27,338 bases of DNA from Tricholomella constricta. Lineage: Eukaryota > Basidiomycota > Agaricomycetes > Agaricales > Lyophyllaceae. Shown here in pieces: positions 20,471 to 27,338 of the stretch (position 1 is its first letter; each line of letters begins with the position of its first letter). The stretch covers positions 1 through 27,338 of the forward strand of contig JAACJP010000091.1 of NCBI GenBank assembly GCA_013368375.1. The letters are read 5' to 3'. The notes under the pieces were generated by a model. The model ran no database searches, was not told the origin of the DNA, and saw only the letters and a program-made list of their open reading frames with translations. Position numbers and translations under genes: made by a program.

Positions 20471-22117
20471 CTTCTTTTGTTGTGATCCCGACGGACGGTT
20501 GGTTTTCTTGCGGGCATGGGCGCACCCTCACTGAGGGTGCCATGCATACATGTCCAAACAAATGCAAATCAAAACAAATGCCAGCGAGGCAATGTAAAAT
20601 CTGACGTGTGGTCTGTCTGTTCAATACACTAGCCAGTATTCTGAGCGAGTATAATAGATCGAACTAGCTACGTACGACTAGCGGCAGCAATCGGACTAGC
20701 TACGTACGGAAGTTTGCTTGCAGCGAGATGCAAGTCAAATCAAACACACTGCACACGATTGTTCCTGACAACGCAAATCTAACGCCAGCGAGGCAACGTA
20801 GAAGCTGATGCGCAACACGGGCAATTTGCGTGAACGCTAGTATTCTCAGCAAGTACAATAAATTAAATTACGTACCACTAGCGGGACAATTTTATGATGT
20901 TCCTGACGACGCAAATCCAACACTAGCGAGGCAATGTAGAATCTGACGGGCAGTCTGCTTTGCGTAAAAGCTAGTATTCTCAGCAAGGACAATAAATTAT
21001 GTACGACTAGTGGCACGTTTTGATGAGATGTCGTTTGAGTGACACGTTCTAACGAGAGCGAGGGAGGGTGTAGGGATATCTTTGGGCATATGCAACGACG
21101 ACTTTCACTGCAATTGACGTAGCCGATGAGCGACAGGTCAATACGTTCTAGCAACACAATAACCGATGAGTGACGGGTGAAAGCCATTGAAGTCGAGCTC
21201 TGTGGTGCGTACTTGTTTTGTTGTGATCCTGACGGTAAGTTTGCTTGCGTGAACGTTGTTGTGCATGCGTGTGCTGATTGCAACGGTTGGCTTTCTTTTG
21301 AAGCTCAAGAGAAAAAACGTACGGCTACGTATGCTGTCGGGGATTGTTGATGCTTGTTGTCTCTGACAGACCTTTTGATCCGTCTGGCTGATGCTTTCAG
21401 GAACATGACCTGTGACTAAACGTGGTGCGTGGGAGGCGACTAGCATACGTGATGGATGGCGTACCTGGCGAGTGGTGTACCCAGCGAGTGGCGTACCCGG
21501 CGACCGGTTAGAGGTTTGAGTTAGGGCTTCGGGTGCCTCGGTTAGAGTTTTGGGTTGGGAACGTTTCTGCTCGTATCTCGGTTAAGGTTTTGGGTTCGAA
21601 AACATGTTCTGCTCGGAAAAGATGGAGTGAGATGCAAGTCAAATGAAACGCACCACGCACGTTTGTTCCCGACAACACAAATCCAACGCCAGCAAGGCAA
21701 CATAAAATCTGATGGCTAGTATTCTGAGCAAGTGCAATAAATTACATACGACTTAAGCTGCAAGTCAAATCAAAGACGCCACACACGTTTGTTCCTGACA
21801 ACACAAATCCAACGCCAGCAAGGCAACGTAAAGTCTAATGGGTTATTTGCGTAAACGCTAGTATTTTGAGCAAGTACAATAAATCATGTACAACTTATTA
21901 TGCCAGCGAGGCAACGTGAAATCTGTTGTGCAACACGGGCAGTTTGCGTAAGCGCTAGTATTCTCAGAAGTACAATAAATTATGTACGACTAGTGGCACG
22001 TTTTTATGAGATGTTGTTTGAGTCCAGCGACACATTTGAATGAGCCTTGGCTATACGCAACAACACCTTTCACTGCAATCGATGTAGCCAATGAGCGACA
22101 GGTCAAGGAGGTGTGTA
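20471..22117. repeat. Satellite unit 9 (intermediate, 1647 bp)
   Basis: Has +4 near 20685 (CAGCAAT), -1 near 21355 and +10 near 21772. It keeps the inferred ancestral GAACGCTAG at 20832-20840, where units 1-8 have GAACACTAG and units 10-12 have GAATGCTAG. Confidence 0.95.
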
Positions 22118-23765
22118 CTTCTTTTTGTTGTGATCCCGACGGATGGTTGGTTTTCTTGCGGGCATGGGCGCACCCTCACTGAGGGTGCCATGCATACATG
22201 TCCAAACAAATGCAAATCAAAACAAATGCCAGCGAGGCAATGTAAAATCTGACGTGTGGTCTGTCTGTTCAATACACTAGCCAGTATTCTGAGCGAGTAT
22301 AATAGATCGAACTAGCTACGTACGACTAGCGGCAGCATAATAGATCGGACTAGCTACGTACAGAAGTTTGCTTGCAGCGAGATGCAAGTCAAATCAAACA
22401 CACTGCACACGATTGTTCCTGACAACGCAAATCTAACACCAGCGAGGCAACGTAGAAGCTGATGCGCAACACGGGCAATTTGCGTGAATGCTAGTATTCT
22501 CAGCAAGTACAATAAATTAAATTACGTACCACTAGCGGGACAATTTTATGATGTTCCTGACGACGCAAATCCAACACTAGTGAGGTAATGTAGAATCTGA
22601 CGGGCAGTCTGCTTTGCGTAAAAGCTAGTATTCTCAGCAAGGACAATAAATTATGTACGACTAGTGGCACGTTTTGATGAGATGTCGTTTGAGTGACACG
22701 TTCTAACGAGAGCGAGGGAGGGTGTAGGGATATCTTTGGGCATATGCAACGACGACTTTCACTGCAACTGACGTAGCCGATGAGCGACAGGTCAATACGT
22801 TCTAGCAACACAATAACCGATGAGTGACGGGTGAAAGCCATTGAAGTCGAGCTCTGTGGTGCGTACTTGTTTTGTTGTGATCCTGATGGTAAGTTTGCTT
22901 GCGTGAATGTTGTTGTGCATGCGTGTGCTGATTGCAACGGTTGGCTTTCTTTTGAAGCTCAAGAGAAAAAACGTACGGCTACGTATGCTGTCAGGGATTG
23001 TTGATGCTTGTTGACAGACCTTTCGATCCGTCTGGCTGATGCTTTCAGGAACATGACCTGCGACTAAACGTGGTGCGTGGGAGGCGACTAGCATACGTGA
23101 TGGATGGCGTACCTGGCGAGTGGTGTACCCAGCGAGTGGCGTACCCGGCGACCGGTTAGAGGTTTGAGTTAGGGCTTCGGGTGCCTCGGTTAGAGTTTTG
23201 GGTTGGGAACGTTTCTGCTCGTATCTCGGTTAAGGTTTTGGGTTCGAAAACATGTTCTGCTCGGAAAAGATGGAGTGAGATGCAAGTCAAATAAAACGCA
23301 CCACGCACGTTTGTTCCCGACAACACAAATCCAACGCCAGCAAGGCAACATAAAATCTGATGGCTAGTATTCTGAGCAAGTGCAATAAATTACATACGAC
23401 TTAAGCTGCAAGTCAAATCAAAGACGCCACACACGTTTGTCCCTGACAACACAAATCCAACGCCAGCAAGGCAACGTAAAGTCTAATGGGTTATTTGCGT
23501 AAACGCTAGTATTTTGAGCAAGTACAATAAATCATGTACAACTTATTATGCCAGCGAGGCAACGTGAAATCTGTTGTGCAACACGGGCAGTTTGCGTAAG
23601 CGCTAGTATTCTCAGAAGTACAATAAATTATGTACGACTAGTGGCACGTTTTTATGAGATGTTGTTTGAGTCCAGCGACACATTTAAATGAGCCTTGGCT
23701 ATACGCAACAACACCTTTCACTGCAATCGATGTAGCCAATGAGCGACAGGTCAAGGAGGTGTGTA
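22118..23765. repeat. Satellite unit 10 (family B, 1648 bp)
   Basis: Family B features: an extra T near the start (CTTTTTGTTG), the full CAGCATAATAGAT insert near 22331, a 7-base deletion near 23010 and +10 near 23421. Confidence 0.95.
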
Positions 23766-25408
23766 CTTCTTTTTGTTGTGATCCCGACGGATGGTTGGTT
23801 TTCTTGCGGGCATGGGCGCACCCTCACTGAGGGTGCCATGCATACATGTCCAAACAAATGCAAATCAAAACAAATGCCAGCGAGGCAATGTAAAATCTGA
23901 CGTGTGGTCTGTCTGTTCAATACACTAGCCAGTATTCTGAGCGAGTATAATAGATCGAACTAGCTACGTACGACTAGCGGCAGCATAATAGATCGGACTA
24001 GCTACGTACAGAAGTTTGCTTGCAGCGAGATGCAAGTCAAATCAAACACACTGCACACGATTGTTCCTGACAACGCAAATCTAACACCAGCGAGGCAACG
24101 TAGAAGCTGATGCGCAACACGGGCAATTTGCGTGAATGCTAGTATTCTCAGCAAGTACAATAAATTAAATTACGTACCACTAGCGGGACAATTTTATGAT
24201 GTTCCTGACGACGCAAATCCAACACTAGTGAGGTAATGTAGAATCTGACGGGCAGTCTGCTTTGCGTAAAAGCTAGTATTCTCAGCAAGGACAATAAATT
24301 ATGTACGACTAGTGGCACGTTTTGATGAGATGTCGTTTGAGTGACACGTTCTAACGAGAGCGAGGGAGGGTGTAGGGATATCTTTGGGCATATGCAACGA
24401 CGACTTTCACTGCAACTGACGTAGCCGATGAGCGACAGGTCAATACGTTCTAGCAACACAATAACCGATGAGTGACGGGTGAAAGCCATTGAAGTCGAGC
24501 TCTGTGGTGCGTACTTGTTTTGTTGTGATCCTGATGGTAAGTTTGCTTGCGTGAATGTTGTTGTGCATGCGTGTGCTGATTGCAACGGTTGGCTTTCTTT
24601 TGAAGCTCAAGAGAAAAAACGTACGGCTACGTATGCTGTCAGGGATTGTTGATGCTTGACAGACCTTTCGATCCGTCTGGCTGATGCTTTCAGGAACATG
24701 ACCTGCGACTAAACGTGGTGCGTGGGAGGCGACTAGCATACGTGATGGATGGCGTACCTGGCGAGTGGTGTACCCAGCGAGTGGCGTACCCGGCGACCGG
24801 TTAGAGGTTTGAGTTAGGGCTTCGGGTGCCTCGGTTAGAGTTTTGGGTTGGGAACGTTTCTGCTCGTATCTCGGTTAAGGTTTTGGGTTCGAAAACATGT
24901 TCTGCTCGGAAAAGATGGAGTGAGATGCAAGTCAAATAAAACGCACCACGCACGTTTGTTCCCGACAACACAAATCCAACGCCAGCAAGGCAACATAAAA
25001 TCTGATGGCTAGTATTCTGAGCAAGTGCAATAAATTACATACGACTTAAGCTGCAAGTCAAATCAGACGCCACACACGTTTGTCCCTGACAACACAAATC
25101 CAACGCCAGCAAGGCAACGTAAAGTCTAATGGGTTATTTGCGTAAACGCTAGTATTTTGAGCAGGTACAATAAATCATGTACAACTTATTATGCCAGCGA
25201 GGCAACGTGAAATCTGTTGTGCAACACGGGCAGTTTGCGTAAGCGCTAGTATTCTCAGAAGTACAATAAATTATGTACGACTAGTGGCACGTTTTTATGA
25301 GATGTTGTTTGAGTCCAGCGACACATTTAAATGAGCCTTGGCTATACGCAACAACACCTTTCACTGCAATCGATGTAGCCAATGAGCGACAGGTCAAGGA
25401 GGTGTGTA
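23766..25408. repeat. Satellite unit 11 (family B, 1643 bp)
   Basis: As unit 10, but the deletion near 24657 has grown to 10 bases (GATGCTTGACAG), and the insert near 25065 is 2 bases shorter. Confidence 0.95.
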
Positions 25409-27053
25409 CTTCTTTTTGTTGTGATCCCGACGGATGGTTGGTTTTCTTGCGGGCATGGGCGCACCCTCACTGAGGGTGCCATGCATACATGTCCAAACAA
25501 ATGCAAATCAAAACAAATGCCAGCGAGGCAATGTAAAATCTGACGTGTGGTCTGTCTGTTCAATACACTAGCCAGTATTCTGAGCGAGTATAATAGATCG
25601 AACTAGCTACGTACGACTAGCGGCAGCATAATAGATCGGACTAGCTACGTACAGAAGTTTGCTTGCAGCGAGATGCAAGTCAAATCAAACACACTGCACA
25701 CGATTGTTCCTGACAACGCAAATCTAACACCAGCGAGGCAACGTAGAAGCTGATGCGCAACACGGGCAATTTGCGTGAATGCTAGTATTCTCAGCAAGTA
25801 CAATAAATTAAATTACGTACCACTAGCGGGACAATTTTATGATGTTCCTGACGACGCAAATCCAACACTAGTGAGGTAATGTAGAATCTGACGGGCAGTC
25901 TGCTTTGCGTAAAAGCTAGTATTCTCAGCAAGGACAATAAATTATGTACGACTAGTGGCACGTTTTGATGAGATGTCGTTTGAGTGACACGTTCTAACGA
26001 GAGCGAGGGAGGGTGTAGGGATATCTTTGGGCATATGCAACGACGACTTTCACTGCAACTGACGTAGCCGATGAGCGACAGGTCAATACGTTCTAGCAAC
26101 ACAATAACCGATGAGTGACGGGTGAAAGCCATTGAAGTCGAGCTCTGTGGTGCGTACTTGTTTTGTTGTGATCCTGATGGTAAGTTTGCTTGCGTGAATG
26201 TTGTTGTGCATGCGTGTGCTGATTGCAACGGTTGGCTTTCTTTTGAAGCTCAAGAGAAAAAACGTACGGCTACGTATGCTGTCAGGGATTGTTGATGCTT
26301 GACAGACCTTTCGATCCGTCTGGCTGATGCTTTCAGGAACATGACCTGCGACTAAACGTGGTGCGTGGGAGGCGACTAGCATACGTGATGGATGGCGTAC
26401 CTGGCGAGTGGTGTACCCAGCGAGTGGCGTACCCGGCGACCGGTTAGAGGTTTGAGTTAGGGCTTCGGGTGCCTCGGTTAGAGTTTTGGGTTGGGAACGT
26501 TTCTGCTCGTATCTCGGTTAAGGTTTTGGGTTCGAAAACATGTTCTGCTCGGAAAAGATGGAGTGAGATGCAAGTCAAATAAAACGCACCACGCACGTTT
26601 GTTCCCGACAACACAAATCCAACGCCAGCAAGGCAACATAAAATCTGATGGCTAGTATTCTGAGCAAGTGCAATAAATTACATACGACTTAAGCTGCAAG
26701 TCAAATCAAAGACGCCACACACGTTTGTCCCTGACAACACAAATCCAACGCCAGCAAGGCAACGTAAAGTCTAATGGGTTATTTGCGTAAACGCTAGTAT
26801 TTTGAGCAGGTACAATAAATCATGTACAACTTATTATGCCAGCGAGGCAACGTGAAATCTGTTGTGCAACACGGGCAGTTTGCGTAAGCGCTAGTATTCT
26901 CAGAAGTACAATAAATTATGTACGACTAGTGGCACGTTTTTATGAGATGTTGTTTGAGTCCAGCGACACATTTAAATGAGCCTTGGCTATACGCAACAAC
27001 ACCTTTCACTGCAATCGATGTAGCCAATGAGCGACAGGTCAAGGAGGTGTGTA
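25409..27053. repeat. Satellite unit 12 (family B, 1645 bp)
   Basis: As unit 11, with the 10-base deletion near 26298, but with the full +10 insert near 26709. Shares GAGCAGGTAC with unit 11 where unit 10 has GAGCAAGTAC. Confidence 0.95.
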
Positions 27054-27338
27054 CTTCTTTTTGTTGTGATCCCGACGGATGGTTGGTTTTCTTGCGGGCA
27101 TGGGCGCACCCTCACTGAGGGTGCCATGCATACATGTCCAAACAAATGCAAATCAAAACAAATGCCAGCGAGGCAATGTAAAATCTGACGTGTGGTCTGT
27201 CTGTTCAATACACTAGCCAGTATTCTGAGCGAGTATAATAGATCGAACTAGCTACGTACGACTAGCGGCAGCATAATAGATCGGACTAGCTACGTACAGA
27301 AGTTTGCTTGCAGCGAGATGCAAGTCAAATCAAACACA
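27054..27338. repeat. Satellite unit 13 (family B, partial, cut by the window end)
   Basis: The first 285 bases match unit 12, including the CAGCATAATAGAT insert and CGTACAGAAG. Confidence 0.95.

Larger units (their letters stand above)
7386..27338. repeat. Higher-order tandem satellite, about 1.64-kb unit, 12 full units and one partial
   Basis: From 7386 the sequence repeats head-to-tail to the window end. Unit starts, taken at the C of CTTCTTTTGTTGTGAT, are 7386, 9020, 10654, 12288, 13922, 15556, 17190, 18827, 20471, 22118, 23766, 25409 and 27054. The first six units are 1634 bp and look identical; later ones are 1637-1648 bp. The array continues beyond the window. Its open frames (for example a 145-codon minus-strand frame in every unit) show no sign of selection. 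It is not rDNA and carries no transposase or reverse transcriptase motif. A subtelomeric or centromeric satellite is the most likely identity. Confidence 0.97.

Noticed and set aside
7386..27338. CRISPR array or rDNA repeat
   Set aside because: Units are 1.6 kb without short repeats separating unique spacers, and no rRNA-like sequence is visible in the unit.

Overview
The window looks like a filamentous basidiomycete fungus, probably an agaricomycete, at a heterochromatic locus such as a subtelomere or pericentromere. The evidence is short (about 50-100 bp) GT-AG introns with CTGAC-type branch sites, gene relics that look fungal, and a very large tandem satellite. I see no intact gene, rRNA, tRNA, CRISPR array or recognisable transposon.

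Region 1 (1-6.7 kb) is single-copy sequence full of broken gene pieces. Two can be named. One is a group III (Nik1/Os-1 type) hybrid histidine kinase relic at 5514-6064, with HAMP-repeat sequence split by frameshifts and an intron. The other is an exon of an AhpC/TSA peroxiredoxin-like protein at 3015-3170. A third relic (1993-2436) has four in-phase exons, one of only 10 nt carrying a stop, but I cannot name the family. Other open stretches (132-275, 739-807, 830-1432, 1597-1785, 4275-4568, 4996-5196, 6324-6677) look coding-like but are unassigned.

Region 2 (6.7-7.4 kb) is a transition zone of simpler repeats: a C-rich minisatellite (6700-7020), then degenerate 85-bp monomers (7056-7385) each carrying the near-palindrome CACCCTCACTGAGGGTG. 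The last monomer is cut short exactly where the big array starts.

Region 3 (7386 to the window end, 19.95 kb) is a higher-order tandem satellite of twelve full units and one partial unit. Units 1-6 are 1634 bp each and appear identical by eye; units 7-12 are 1637-1648 bp and increasingly different. Each unit is itself built from repeats: six copies of a roughly 110-150 bp subrepeat, a larger internal duplication, a 16-bp triplet, three degenerate TTAGGG-like G-rich motifs, one 85-bp-type palindrome and a G-run cluster. Three indel sites change stepwise along the array, and most substitutions between the two unit families are CpG to TpG/CpA transitions. This suggests CpG methylation followed by recent local amplification of the left-hand family.

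The picture is of a gene-poor, methylated satellite invading or abutting decayed gene sequence. The satellite is the main candidate for something undescribed. Its function (subtelomeric, centromeric, small-RNA source or simply selfish) cannot be decided from this sequence alone.
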